Of a stretch of DNA of 64,000 nt, positions 51,134 to 60,743 are shown in pieces. Source of the stretch: Bryobacterales bacterium (GTDB lineage Bacteria > Acidobacteriota > Terriglobia > Bryobacterales > Bryobacteraceae). Where the stretch lies: assembly GCA_026129915.1 (NCBI GenBank), contig JAHCHD010000004.1:1-64000 (forward strand), in the 5' to 3' direction. The position numbers and the translations under genes were made by a program. Every line of letters begins with the position of its first letter. Positions within the stretch are counted from its first letter, which is position 1. Under the pieces are notes generated by a model. It worked only from the letters and a program-made list of their open reading frames with translations. It did no database searches and was not told where the DNA came from.

Positions 51134-53398
51134 ATGACAACGGATTGGATGGAAATCGAGTTCCTTGCGAATAGACCGAATGGCGTCGCCAGGGTTCTAT
51201 GCAGACGCGGATTGCCTCTGGCTGAGCATACCCATGGCAGCGGGCAGGTTATCCCAGATCTACTCTGCGGGATACCTCTTCTTCTGGATGTGCGGTTGCA
51301 GGCGGCGCCGGAGTCCCCGTACTTGCTCTGGGCCTGCTGGTCAAGCCCGGATATGATCCTCCAGCCCGGCTTTGTCCCGTTGAACGAGTGGCGGATGTCC
51401 CTGTCGCCGCGTCGCCGCACCCTGCCGGTGCTGATGCTGGCCCGCGCACAGGGACGCTACGACTTGCCGCCCGTGTGGGATCCAGAGTTCGCTGCATTGC
51501 TGGATGAACGCAATCCAACCGGCACGATGGACGGGCGTTTACTGCTGCTCGCATGTCCGGATGGCCCACCGTCGTGGTGCCCAGCGGAGGAACTCGCGCG
51601 AGCGCTCTCGTTGTACGTGGCATCCCTCTCGCCAGGCGTGAAACAGCCACTTCCGGCGGGCTGCTTTCTGGTGCGCAGCGGATACGGCGCGTTGTCACTC
51701 GAGACCGTTCCCCAGGTCCGCGTCTTCGCGGCCCAGGTCTTCGCGAAGACAACTGGAATTCCCCGTACTCTGTCTCGCAAACCATTCCCGCTCCCGCCAG
51801 GTTTGGCCCTCGAATGCCAGTTGCGGGGCAATCTATTGTGGGGCGCGTGGCGCGGCGATGCCCCTCATCACTCTGACCTGACTTGCTTCGTCAGCACTAC
51901 GAGCCGTGCAGACAGGGCAACGTCTCTAAGGTTCCGCGTCAACTGCTCCATGTCCGCCTCTCACCAGAACGCTTTCACCGACGCATTGCTTACCACCGCG
52001 ATCCTGGAGCGTCGGGCTCGGGTATCTCCCACGGCGGGCGAAGCCAGCGAAGCATCCAAAGCGCTGATTACTTTGATCACCCGCAGACTGCTACAGTCCG
52101 TCGAGACCGACGGCCGCTTGGCGAGAGTCATTAAGACGCCTTACTTTGTTGTACGTCAGGAGGCCCGCTCTGCAACGTTGTCGATACACGAAGCTGCCGT
52201 TCTCCCGCAACCCTGGGAACTCCCCGACGGCGGTCAAGGTCCCTCTGAACCTGCTGATCAGCGGCAACAGACTGACGACTTCGTTTCGTTGTTCAGGCTG
52301 CTTTCGCAAGACCGCGACCTCCAAGTTCTGCTGCCCGACAACCCCTGGTTGGCCCGCAATCCGCATGCTCGCGGCGGCAGGAAAGCTGTCAGAAGGGCGG
52401 GAGGGAATGCGCCACCCGATTCCGATGCCGCTCGCAGCTTGCGGCGTGGTGCAATGGCGGCTGACCTTTGCACGATATTGTCTCGAATCCGATCTGTCAC
52501 CAGAGAAGAGCCAACGGAGGACTTGTCTCCCCTTACGGTGAGTCTGCAATGGACACGACCCCGTCCATTGCTGATGGCACTTCTTCCGGAAGTCCTGGAG
52601 TTGACGAAGTCAGCCTGCCGTTCGCTCTCTCACTTGACTGAGGCATTGGATTCAGCGGATTGCGTCCAATGCGACTTGACGGCGGAACTGCACGGGGAAG
52701 CATTTGCGGGCTGGATACGGCCGGGGTCTTCCGTGGCCAGCCGGGAAACCGGAGTTCGTTCCGTAGCACTGGCAGTACAATCCACCCTACGATCTCTGTT
52801 GGCAATCAGCGTCTGCACCACACTGGACGCCGGTGCGGACTCGGTGTGGACCCGTGCGCTCCTGGTGCACCGCTACGCCCGTGCGCTTCCTCTCTCCGAC
52901 AAATCCGCCTGCGTAGAGGATCCCCGTTCAGATTCCGTAGTAGTAAGAACGGCGCATAGCGCGCTGCCTGCCATCCAGAAGGCCGCGAAGCTTTGGCAAC
53001 AATTGCTTCGCCGCGCAGGCATGGCGGGCACTAGTCAAACCGCGGCAAACGTCGCCCAATACCTGGTAGCCAAGACCATAGCCAACCCCTTCCAGTTGCG
53101 CAAGATACTCCTGGAAGAGCAGGAGATGTGCGAACGCGTCGTCCACTTCTTTGACTCTCTGCAGGTCAATCACCCATATCGCGGCAAACCGGGAAAGGCG
53201 TCTCCTCAGGACCAACGCACCGCCAGTTTGCTGCTGCGCGCCGCCAAGCGGATTTACCCCGGTGGAGCCGCGAGAGAACTGGTTCCGCTATTGCTCTTGG
53301 CGGCTGCTGGCGCCATCGCTGGGAAGAGGGGCGTGCCGAGTTTGAACTACCGGCTGGAACTGCGTGCCGCCTCGATGGGCAGCACCAACGCAGCGTAG
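51134..53398 (+). CDS. Large protein of unknown function
   Basis: 754 residues; GGAAGG precedes the ATG. I cannot assign a family. The N-terminal third is rich in beta-like segments and Leu/Arg/Pro (PLPAGCFLVRSGYGALSLET). The middle has a polar, Arg-rich stretch (NPHARGGRKAVRRAGG). The C-terminal third is helical (ELTKSACRSLSHLTEALDSA, QAQ-like and FQLRKILLEEQEMCERVVHF), ending in an Ala/Leu hydrophobic segment. No signal peptide, Walker motif, nuclease or protease motif is seen. The 3' end overlaps the glycerate kinase gene by 52 bases. Reading-frame quality and the ribosome site support it as real. Confidence 0.6.
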   Translation: MTTDWMEIEFLANRPNGVARVLCRRGLPLAEHTHGSGQVIPDLLCGIPLLLDVRLQAAPESPYLLWACWSSPDMILQPGFVPLNEWRMSLSPRRRTLPVLMLARAQGRYDLPPVWDPEFAALLDERNPTGTMDGRLLLLACPDGPPSWCPAEELARALSLYVASLSPGVKQPLPAGCFLVRSGYGALSLETVPQVRVFAAQVFAKTTGIPRTLSRKPFPLPPGLALECQLRGNLLWGAWRGDAPHHSDLTCFVSTTSRADRATSLRFRVNCSMSASHQNAFTDALLTTAILERRARVSPTAGEASEASKALITLITRRLLQSVETDGRLARVIKTPYFVVRQEARSATLSIHEAAVLPQPWELPDGGQGPSEPADQRQQTDDFVSLFRLLSQDRDLQVLLPDNPWLARNPHARGGRKAVRRAGGNAPPDSDAARSLRRGAMAADLCTILSRIRSVTREEPTEDLSPLTVSLQWTRPRPLLMALLPEVLELTKSACRSLSHLTEALDSADCVQCDLTAELHGEAFAGWIRPGSSVASRETGVRSVALAVQSTLRSLLAISVCTTLDAGADSVWTRALLVHRYARALPLSDKSACVEDPRSDSVVVRTAHSALPAIQKAAKLWQQLLRRAGMAGTSQTAANVAQYLVAKTIANPFQLRKILLEEQEMCERVVHFFDSLQVNHPYRGKPGKASPQDQRTASLLLRAAKRIYPGGAARELVPLLLLAAAGAIAGKRGVPSLNYRLELRAASMGSTNAA

Positions 53399-54729
53399 AG
53401 GTCCATGACATTGGTGCCCGTGGGCCCGGTCATCACCGCTTCGCGAGTTGCCTGGAAAAGGGGATAAGAGTTATACTCAGCCAGCGCATCCGCTACGCTG
53501 AAGCCCAGCTGGGCAGCTCTGGAGACTGTCCCGCCATCCGTTACCGCGCCGGCAGCATCCGTTGGCCCGTCCGTGCCATCCGTTCCCGCCGAAAGAACCG
53601 TGATGCCTTTGGTGCCTTCCAGCGCCATCGCCGCCGCCAGGGCGAACTCCTGGTTGCGCCCACCTTTGCCTCTTCCGCGCAAGGTCACCACCGTTTCGCC
53701 TCCTGCCAGCAGACATAGAGGTGTTTTGGCCGGGCGTCCAGTCGACTGTGCTTCAAGTGCAATCGAGGCTAACATCCGTGCCTGCTCCCGCGCTTCGCCA
53801 TCCAGCCGCGTAGTAAGCACCATCGGTCGGTAGCCGAGTTCTCGGGCTTGTGTGGCCGCTGCCTCAATGGCTTGCGCGTTACTGCCCACCACAACATTGC
53901 GTATCCGCCGGAAGAGCGCATCGCCCGGCTTTGGAGTTTCCGGCAAGTCCCCGGCGACGCCTCGTTCCAGCCGCTTCCGCACGGTAGACGGCACGCGGCC
54001 GGTAATGCCATACCGCTCCAGCACCGCTAATGCGTCGCCAAACGTGGAAACATCAGGTGCGCATGGGCCAGACCCAATCACGTCCAGGTCGTCGCCAATC
54101 ACGTCGCTCAGCAGCAACGCCCATACTCGCGCGGGCTCCGCGCGTCGTGCCAGTTGTCCCCCCTTCAGGGCCGAAAGATGCTTACGAACCGCGTTCATCT
54201 CGTGGATGCTTGCCCCGGAGGCAAGCAACAACTGCGTACACTTCTGCTTGTCGGCCAGGCTGATGCCCTCCGCGGGGCTCACCATCAGAGCGCTCGCCCC
54301 CCCGGAAACCAGCGCCAGCACAAGATCGCCCTCCGAGGCCTGGTCCGCCACCGCTGCCACCGCCGCTGCCCCAGTTACCCCTGCTTCATCCGGAACGGGA
54401 TGTCCGGCTTCATATAACCGGATGCGCTTCAGCGGGGCGCCGTGCCCATGCTTCACCACTACCGCGCCGCCCGCTACCCTCCGGCCCAAAAGGCGTTCGA
54501 TTCCCTGTGCCATCTGCGCGGACGCCTTGCCCGCGCCCACCACCCAAACACGGCCCACCTCGTCTAGGTCGAGCTTGCTTCCCGAAAGCGTGAGGAACTC
54601 ACGTCCCTTTCGGGTATCATCCAGGCGCAGATGACGAGCGACGGCCTCCTTTGGCGAGGCCGAGAGGACAGCCGCCCGAAAGATCTTGCGCGCGTCTCGC
54701 GCCATCGACGCTGGGTTCATTCGCGGCAT
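53347..54729 (-). CDS. Glycerate 2-kinase (GckA/TtuD, MOFRL family)
   Basis: 460 residues. VWVVGAGKASAQMAQGIE starts the first domain. LVSGGASALM is the Gly-rich ATP/substrate loop and LLSDVIGDDLDVIGSGPC the central signature. The MOFRL domain appears as LLAGGETVVTLRGRGKGGRNQEFALA, and SAGTDGTDGPTDAAGA is the catalytic-site motif. It phosphorylates D-glycerate to 2-phosphoglycerate, feeding glycolysis. It starts 4 bases after the shikimate kinase gene, so they may share a transcript. Start may instead be the ATG at 54720. Confidence 0.9.
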   Translation of the reverse strand: MPRMNPASMARDARKIFRAAVLSASPKEAVARHLRLDDTRKGREFLTLSGSKLDLDEVGRVWVVGAGKASAQMAQGIERLLGRRVAGGAVVVKHGHGAPLKRIRLYEAGHPVPDEAGVTGAAAVAAVADQASEGDLVLALVSGGASALMVSPAEGISLADKQKCTQLLLASGASIHEMNAVRKHLSALKGGQLARRAEPARVWALLLSDVIGDDLDVIGSGPCAPDVSTFGDALAVLERYGITGRVPSTVRKRLERGVAGDLPETPKPGDALFRRIRNVVVGSNAQAIEAAATQARELGYRPMVLTTRLDGEAREQARMLASIALEAQSTGRPAKTPLCLLAGGETVVTLRGRGKGGRNQEFALAAAMALEGTKGITVLSAGTDGTDGPTDAAGAVTDGGTVSRAAQLGFSVADALAEYNSYPLFQATREAVMTGPTGTNVMDLYAALVLPIEAARSSSR

Positions 54730-54733
54730 TTCA

Positions 54734-55261
54734 CTAGAACACTCCCAAACGCAGGATGGCTTCCATCACGTCCTCTTCGCTGCACTTGGTACTGTCAACG
54801 ATGTACTCTGCCTGCAGATACAGCGGTCGCCGTTCCTCGTATAGCTGCTGAAAGCGCGCTGGGTCTTTGGCAAGTGGCCGGTGCGCGAACTGTGCCACGC
54901 GAGACGCAAGTGTCTCGAAGTCGCAATCCAGAAACACCGTCACTCCATTGTTTCTCAGCCGCTCAAGGCACGCGGGATTCATACACGCGCCGCCCCCCAG
55001 CGCCAGCACCATGGCATGGCCCGCCTGCACCGAATGCACCCGGCGATCTAGCGCCTCGCGCTCCATCCGGCGGAATTCCGGCTCTCCCTCATCACTGAAG
55101 ATCTCAGCGATCGTCTTGCCGGCGCGCTCTTCGATATCGTCGTCCAAATCGTAGAAGTCCCAGCCCAGCCGGTCCGCCAGCTTCCGTCCAATTGTGCTCT
55201 TGCCAGAGCCCATGAAGCCAAGAAGATAGACCCCGGGAGTACGCACCAGTTTCAGAATCAT
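54734..55261 (-). CDS. aroK: Shikimate kinase
   Basis: 175 residues. Walker A is GFMGSGKSTIGRKLA. The shikimate-binding segment DFYDLDDDIEERAGKTIAEIF and the EPEFRRMEREAL helix follow, then ALGGGACM, which is the conserved GGG loop, and RPLAKDP with ERRPLY as the lid that carries the Arg for ATP. The enzyme makes shikimate 3-phosphate in aromatic amino acid synthesis. No other aro gene is in the window. It is directly upstream of the glycerate kinase gene. Confidence 0.93.
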   Translation of the reverse strand: MILKLVRTPGVYLLGFMGSGKSTIGRKLADRLGWDFYDLDDDIEERAGKTIAEIFSDEGEPEFRRMEREALDRRVHSVQAGHAMVLALGGGACMNPACLERLRNNGVTVFLDCDFETLASRVAQFAHRPLAKDPARFQQLYEERRPLYLQAEYIVDSTKCSEEDVMEAILRLGVF

Positions 55262-55368
55262 CGCGAAAACTCCTTGCCGTCGGCTGCGCCGGGCGGCAAC
55301 TTCCCCACGTTCAACTGTATGCCAGAGTCCCCCGCGGGTGCAGCCCTGCCTGTAGGAAACACCAGTCG

Positions 55369-56166
55369 CTACGCGCTTCCGTTAATCTTCGCCAGCCGCC
55401 GTTCCACCACCCCTGGAAGCAGGCGCGATGCCACCACCAGTGCCCAGTTTGAAGCAGGGGTCACCACGGTTCGCTTGTTTCCCCGAATCCCGCGGATGAT
55501 CGCTCGCGCGCAGGCTTCGGGCGTAATCGCAAATCGATCCTTCGAGCGCGCAAGCGGTGTCGGCGGTGCACCAGAAAGAGCATTCGCCTGAAACTCCGTC
55601 TTCACGTAACCAGGGCAAACCGCCAAAGTGCGAATCCCTCGTCCCAAGTATTCCATCCGCAATCCCTCCGTCCAGGAGCAAAGCGCGTACTTCGACGCGG
55701 AGTACATCGTGAACCAGGGCAAGGTCACCTTTCCAGCGATCGACGACACATTCACTACCATTCCCAGTTCCCGGGCGCCAGGCAATTGCGGTTGCTCCAG
55801 CATGTGTGGCACAGCCAGACGCGCGAGTTCGAGCGGCACAAAAAAGTTCAACTCCCACAGCGCCCGGATCTCTTCGCTATCAGCCTCAATGGAGCTGCGA
55901 TAGTGCCCCACTCCTGCGTTGTTCACCAGCAGATCGAGCCGCCCGAAGCGCTCAAGCGTTGCCCGCATTAGATGGGCGCGAAAGGCCGCGTCCAGCAGAT
56001 CGCCCGCCACCACCAGGTCCGCCTGATCGGCGTCCGCGCGCAGCGCTTCTTCGTTCCGGGCACACAGCACAAGCAGGCACCCGGCCTCGCGCAACTGGCG
56101 CGCCAGCGCCGCCCCGATGCCTCTGGATGCACCGGTCACCAGCGCCACACGATTCTGCAACTCCAT
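55369..56166 (-). CDS. Short-chain dehydrogenase/reductase
   Basis: 265 residues from the ATG at 56166, with GGGAGG eight bases upstream; a TTG at 56175 would add 3 residues. Classical SDR: GASRGIGAALA binds NADP, NNAGVG is the stabilising motif, and the catalytic set is Ser in NVSSIAG with Tyr and Lys in YSASKYAL. The C-terminal VCPGYVKTEF is conserved. The substrate is unknown. Confidence 0.88.
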   Translation of the reverse strand: MELQNRVALVTGASRGIGAALARQLREAGCLLVLCARNEEALRADADQADLVVAGDLLDAAFRAHLMRATLERFGRLDLLVNNAGVGHYRSSIEADSEEIRALWELNFFVPLELARLAVPHMLEQPQLPGARELGMVVNVSSIAGKVTLPWFTMYSASKYALCSWTEGLRMEYLGRGIRTLAVCPGYVKTEFQANALSGAPPTPLARSKDRFAITPEACARAIIRGIRGNKRTVVTPASNWALVVASRLLPGVVERRLAKINGSA

Positions 56167-56232
56167 GGCCAACACCTCCCGGCGTCAGTGCGAAAACCCG
56201 GCCCGCCCGACACTTCATTCAATAATAGAGTT

Positions 56233-56880
56233 ATGCCGGTGGATCTGCTCCCGCTCTTCCCCTTAAATGCCGTTGCGCTTCCAGGCGCGGCCTTGCCGTT
56301 GCATATCTTCGAGGATCGCTACAAAGAGATGATCGGCATTGCCATTCAGCAGCAGACCGAGTTTGGAATCGTGCTCTCCCACGAACAGGGCATAGCCAAC
56401 ATCGGCTGCTCGGTTCTAGTAGAGACCGTAATGCAACGGCATGACGACGGGCGCATGGATATTCTTTGCAGAGGTAGCCGCCGGTTTGAGATCGTCCAGT
56501 TGAACGAGGAGAAGGATTACCTCCGGGCCACCGTGCAGTTTTTTGATGATGACGAGTCCGACGGCGGCAAACGAGCCACAGACGAGTTGCGCGCCGCAAC
56601 GATGGACGCTTGGCGCTTCCTCGCGGAACGTGTGGCGGAAGGCCCCATCCCAGACCTGGATGCGGACGACCCGCGGATCAGCTTTGAACTGGGCCAAACG
56701 GTGGGCGACGTCAATCTGCGACAGGTGTTGCTGCAGATGCGCTCGGAGGCCGAACGCTTGCAACACCTGCTCACCTATTTTCGTACTTTCGAGACCCGGC
56801 AGGCCCGTATTGCCGAAGCGCGGCGACTAGCGCCAACCAACGGGCACGCCAAGTCATCGATCGCCCAGGAGGAGCAGTAG
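56233..56880 (+). CDS. Lon N-terminal (LON substrate-binding) domain protein
   Basis: 215 residues from the ATG at 56233 (MPVDLLPLFPLNAVALPG); the longer frame to 55972 is antisense to the SDR. The Lon N-domain pattern is clear: PLFPLNAVALPGAALPLHIFEDRYKEM, FGIVLS and a helical C-terminal half (RQVLLQMRSEAERLQHLL). It lacks the AAA and protease domains of Lon. Stand-alone LON domain proteins are common; the role is unknown and may be in protein quality control. It is followed by the HAD gene, 39 bases away. Confidence 0.88.
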   Translation: MPVDLLPLFPLNAVALPGAALPLHIFEDRYKEMIGIAIQQQTEFGIVLSHEQGIANIGCSVLVETVMQRHDDGRMDILCRGSRRFEIVQLNEEKDYLRATVQFFDDDESDGGKRATDELRAATMDAWRFLAERVAEGPIPDLDADDPRISFELGQTVGDVNLRQVLLQMRSEAERLQHLLTYFRTFETRQARIAEARRLAPTNGHAKSSIAQEEQ

Positions 56881-56919
56881 CACGGCTCTGGAGTTCCAAG
56901 CTGCTGCCTGACAACGCCA

Positions 56920-57612
56920 ATGAAAAACGGGTATCGCCACCTCATCATCGACGCAGACGACACGTTGTGGGAGAACAACGTCTATTTCGAGCGCGCCTTC
57001 CAGCAGTTTGCCGCTTTACTCAACCACAGCGCCTTGAGCAACCGGGAAGTGCGCCGGCATCTCGATGACATTGAGCACGTAAACCGCGTCCGTCACGGTT
57101 ATGGTGCGCGTCAATTCGGACGCAACATGCAGGAGTGCTTCCAGCAACTTTGCGAACGCCCTTGCACGGAAGTGGACCTTGAAGCCGTGATGGATATCGC
57201 TCTCGACATCATGGCCCAGCCACTAGTGCTGATTGACGGCGTGCAACAGACGCTGGCCTACCTGCAGCCGCGCTATCACCTTACCTTGTTTACGAAAGGC
57301 GATCCCTTCGAGCAGCACAACAAGGTGCGCGTCTCCGGCCTTGCCGATTTCTTTGAAGAGGTGGTGGTAGTGAAGGAGAAGAACGAGGCGACCTATCACG
57401 GCCTCCTGGAACGGAGAGGCGCACGCGGAGACGAATCCTGGATGGTGGGCAATTCGCCAAAGTCTGATATCAACCCTTCACTGGCCATTGGGATGAATGC
57501 TGCCTACATTCCGCACCCGCGCAACTGGCATCTGGAAGAGGAGCCGCTGATTCCCGGCAAGGGTAAACTTCTCGAACTCGGCAGCTTTACGGAGTTACGC
57601 AAACACTTCTAG
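56920..57612 (+). CDS. HAD-superfamily hydrolase
   Basis: 230 residues. The HAD motif I is DADDTLW with the nucleophile Asp and second Asp; motif II is the Thr in TLFTKGD; motif III is the Lys in VVVKEKNEATY; and motif IV is the Asp in GNSPKSDINPS. A helical cap domain (residues 18-90) lies between motif I and II. It likely dephosphorylates a small phosphorylated metabolite; the substrate cannot be told. It is followed by a PHP phosphatase gene 21 bases on, so the two may be in one transcript. Confidence 0.85.
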   Translation: MKNGYRHLIIDADDTLWENNVYFERAFQQFAALLNHSALSNREVRRHLDDIEHVNRVRHGYGARQFGRNMQECFQQLCERPCTEVDLEAVMDIALDIMAQPLVLIDGVQQTLAYLQPRYHLTLFTKGDPFEQHNKVRVSGLADFFEEVVVVKEKNEATYHGLLERRGARGDESWMVGNSPKSDINPSLAIGMNAAYIPHPRNWHLEEEPLIPGKGKLLELGSFTELRKHF

Positions 57613-57633
57613 GGACCCAGGCGTCACGTAGCA

Positions 57634-58518
57634 ATGATTGATCTCCACACCCACACCACGGCATCCGACGGCACCAGCCATCCCGAGGAACTCGTAGCCC
57701 AGGCTGCGCGGGCCGGGCTGGAACTGCTTGCGGTGACAGATCACGACACCTTCGCGGGGGTGGAGGCTGCCCTTGACGCGGCGCGTGACTCGGGTCTCCG
57801 GCTGATTGCCGGGGTGGAGATCAGCACGAGCCTCGATGCCAGCGCACGCCATCTGTTTGAGGCTAGCCCGCGCGATATCCACCTGTTGGCTTACTTTCCC
57901 AACGGTGAGTTGACCCAGGAGTTCAAGGCATGGCTTCGCTCGATGGAAGAGTCGCGGTGGCGGCGCAATCGTGAGTTGCTGGGCCGCCTTGTCGAAGAAG
58001 GCATCACAGTGGAGGAAGAGGAGCTTCGCGCGCGCGGGGGCAGCATCGCCGGTCGGGTACACCTGGCCCAGATCCTGCTGAAGCGCCGTCACGTGCAATC
58101 GCTCGACGAAGCATTCCGTCGCTATCTGGGGGAGCAAGGCGCAAGCTACGTGCCGCGCCGCTCACCACCCATCAGCGAGGCAATCTTCCGCATCCGGCAG
58201 GCGGGCGGGTTGTCCAGCCTGGCGCACCCGATCCGCTTTTGGGGCGAATCCTGGCCTTGTGCCGAGAGGCTGTGTGCGTGGCTGGCAGCAGCCGGACTAG
58301 ACGCGCTGGAAGTTTGGCACTCTGAACAGACCGCCCCCTATAGCGCCATTCTGCGCGAACTAGCCCGTAAGCACCATTTCCGCGTGACCGGCGGAAGCGA
58401 TTTCCACGGTGGCAACAAGCCCGGGATTGCACTCGGAACCGGCTACGGGAATGGAGCCCTCGTGCCGATGGATGAGATTAGGGCCTCATGGGAGGGATCC
58501 CCGCTTCCTCTGGTTTAG
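57634..58518 (+). CDS. PHP-domain phosphoesterase (YciV/TrpH, 3',5'-nucleoside bisphosphate phosphatase-like)
   Basis: 294 residues. The PHP metal ligands are visible: DLHTHTTASDGT (two His and Asp), VTDHDT (Asp, His), GVEIST (Glu), LSSLAHPIR (His) and VTGGSDFHGG (Asp, His). The insertion at about 75-150 is the usual cap. Members such as RNase AM remove 5' nucleotides or hydrolyse 3',5'-bisphosphates. The start ATG follows the HAD stop by 21 bases. Confidence 0.88.
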   Translation: MIDLHTHTTASDGTSHPEELVAQAARAGLELLAVTDHDTFAGVEAALDAARDSGLRLIAGVEISTSLDASARHLFEASPRDIHLLAYFPNGELTQEFKAWLRSMEESRWRRNRELLGRLVEEGITVEEEELRARGGSIAGRVHLAQILLKRRHVQSLDEAFRRYLGEQGASYVPRRSPPISEAIFRIRQAGGLSSLAHPIRFWGESWPCAERLCAWLAAAGLDALEVWHSEQTAPYSAILRELARKHHFRVTGGSDFHGGNKPGIALGTGYGNGALVPMDEIRASWEGSPLPLV

Positions 58519-58568
58519 TCCGTTTTGCTCTCGGTGGTAGGGCTCCGCGGATGGGAAGATAGATTCAG

Positions 58569-60707
58569 ATGGGCCGCATCCGCATCCTTTCCGACGACAT
58601 CGCAAACAAGATCGCTGCTGGGGAAGTAGTAGAGCGGCCGGCATCGGTTGCCAAGGAACTGCTCGAAAATTCCCTGGATGCCGGCGCCACCGAAGTGCGT
58701 GTGGAGGCTGAGTACGGGGGCGCGCGGCTGCTGAAGGTCACCGACAATGGTCACGGCATGGGACGCGACGACGCCATGCTGGCCTTCGAGCGGCATGCCA
58801 CCTCCAAGCTGCGTGAAGCAGACGACCTCGGCGCGATTGCCACGCTCGGTTTTCGCGGCGAGGCCCTGCCCTCCATTGCCGCCGTCTCACGACTGACGCT
58901 GGTGACGCGTGAGGCCACCCGCGATACAGGCACCCACGTTGAGATTCACGGCGGCCGTCTGACATGCTGCGACGACATTGCGGCGCCCGTGGGTACCGCC
59001 ATCACTGTGGCGGACCTGTTCTACAACATGCCCGCCCGCAAGAAATTCCTGCGCAGCGAGCAGACCGAAATCGCTCACATCGGGGCGCTGCTCACCCATT
59101 ACTCGTTGGCGCACCCCGCCAAGAGCTTCGAGTTGCGCCATGCCGGCCGGGTGCTGCTGGATGTCAGCCCCGTGGTCACCCTGCACGAGCGTCTCTATCA
59201 GGTGTTCGGCGGGCAGACCCTCGACGACCTCGTGGACTTAGGTGAACACGGACGGGAACTACTGGTGACACCCCCCGCTCCCCCGCCCTGGAGGCGGACC
59301 GAGGAGCTCCCGCAGCCGGTGCTGAAACGGTTCCGGCTTCGGGGTTTTGTCTCCGCGCCTCACGTGCAGAAGCCCAATCGCAACGCGATCTACCTGTTTG
59401 TGAACGGGCGGCTCATCCGGGATAAGCTGGTGCTGCACGCGCTGTCGAAAGCCTACTACAACCTCATCCCTGGGGATACCTTCCCGTTTGCCGCCATCTT
59501 TCTGGAATGCGATGCCGACGAGGTGGACGTGAACGTGCACCCCGCCAAAACCGAAGTCCGCTTCCACCATCGAACCTTCGTCCACGATTTTGTGGAGGAC
59601 GTTATCCGTGAGCGGTTGATGGCGCTGCGTCCTGCTGCACCCGCTCCGTCGCCCGAGGTGATGGGCGCAGCCGCTCCGGTGACCACCGACGAACCGGGAG
59701 TCGCGGATTCCCCTGCCCATCGCGAGGCCGCACGCCTTGCTGCTGAGGCGCAGGCAGCCACGCAGTTGCCTTACTCTGAGTACAGCCAGCGCGACCTCAA
59801 CGCTCTTTACGCATCGCCTATTGACCTGCTGCCAGAAGCGAGATCAGAACCGCGGGCCTTTCCACCCGCCCCAGTTTTCGGTAGCAACCCTGGGTTTGGT
59901 GGTATTGGTGCGCTTGCTGACCGTGGGAGCTTCGCACCCGTTCAGCCCTTTTCTCTGCGCCAGCCACTAGGGCCACCGGCCCGGCTCCCATTTCCCGGAT
60001 CCCTGCCTCCTGATGAAACCACGCCCCGGACTGACTTCGACGCCGCGCCATTGCCCGGCGAAGAAAGCGCCCAGGCCCGCGAGGCCTATGCCCACCTGCG
60101 CAGCGAGGAGATTCCGAATCTGCAGGCTCTGCGCCACTTGCGGCCGGTAGGCCAATGGAAGAATAGCTTCATCATCGCTGTGGGCGAGGACGGCGTCTGG
60201 CTAATCGACCAGCACATCGCCCACGAGCGAATCCTCTTCGAAAAGGTCCTGGAGGGCTTTGCACGCGGCCAGTTGGCAAGCCAGCGGCTTCTGCTCCCGA
60301 TGGTGATTGAGGTGAGTGCTTCTGCCCAGTTGGATTACGCCGCCATTGAGGCCGAGTTGCGCGCCATCGGCTTTGAGACTGAGCCTTTTGGGGTACGCAC
60401 CATCGCGGTGAAGGCGGCTCCGGCGGATCTTCCCCAAGGGGAAATCGAGAGCATGATTCGCGAGATACTGGAGAACCGCGAAGCCGATTGGCGCAGCCGG
60501 TCGCCCGAAGATCTGCGCCGGGAAATTGCGGCTAGCGTGGCATGCAAGGCCGCCATCAAGGTAAACATGCCCCTGGACCAAACTAAGATGGAGTGGCTGC
60601 TGCGCACCCTGGCGGAAACCCGCTATCCCATGACTTGCCCGCATGGCAGGCCCATCGCACTCCGCTACGGCGCCAATCAGATTCTGAAGGCCTTCCAGCG
60701 AATCTAG
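58569..60707 (+). CDS. mutL: DNA mismatch repair protein MutL
   Basis: 712 residues. The GHKL ATPase domain has LLENSLDAGATEVRVEAEYGG, DNGHGM, KLREADDLGAIATLGFRGEAL and the conserved YNMPARKKFL. The C-terminal part carries the endonuclease region: DQHIAHERILFE starts at Asp547 and matches DQHA-x2-E-x4-E except for Ile in place of Ala. SVACKAAIK and CPHGRPIAL supply further metal-site residues, which indicates a nicking MutL as expected where MutH is absent. The Pro/Ala-rich linker spans about 350-515. The gene lies after two phosphatase genes on the same strand. Confidence 0.95.
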   Translation: MGRIRILSDDIANKIAAGEVVERPASVAKELLENSLDAGATEVRVEAEYGGARLLKVTDNGHGMGRDDAMLAFERHATSKLREADDLGAIATLGFRGEALPSIAAVSRLTLVTREATRDTGTHVEIHGGRLTCCDDIAAPVGTAITVADLFYNMPARKKFLRSEQTEIAHIGALLTHYSLAHPAKSFELRHAGRVLLDVSPVVTLHERLYQVFGGQTLDDLVDLGEHGRELLVTPPAPPPWRRTEELPQPVLKRFRLRGFVSAPHVQKPNRNAIYLFVNGRLIRDKLVLHALSKAYYNLIPGDTFPFAAIFLECDADEVDVNVHPAKTEVRFHHRTFVHDFVEDVIRERLMALRPAAPAPSPEVMGAAAPVTTDEPGVADSPAHREAARLAAEAQAATQLPYSEYSQRDLNALYASPIDLLPEARSEPRAFPPAPVFGSNPGFGGIGALADRGSFAPVQPFSLRQPLGPPARLPFPGSLPPDETTPRTDFDAAPLPGEESAQAREAYAHLRSEEIPNLQALRHLRPVGQWKNSFIIAVGEDGVWLIDQHIAHERILFEKVLEGFARGQLASQRLLLPMVIEVSASAQLDYAAIEAELRAIGFETEPFGVRTIAVKAAPADLPQGEIESMIREILENREADWRSRSPEDLRREIAASVACKAAIKVNMPLDQTKMEWLLRTLAETRYPMTCPHGRPIALRYGANQILKAFQRI

Positions 60708-60743
60708 GCGTCCAGCGAACTGCAGAATGCGCCGTGCGGATTT

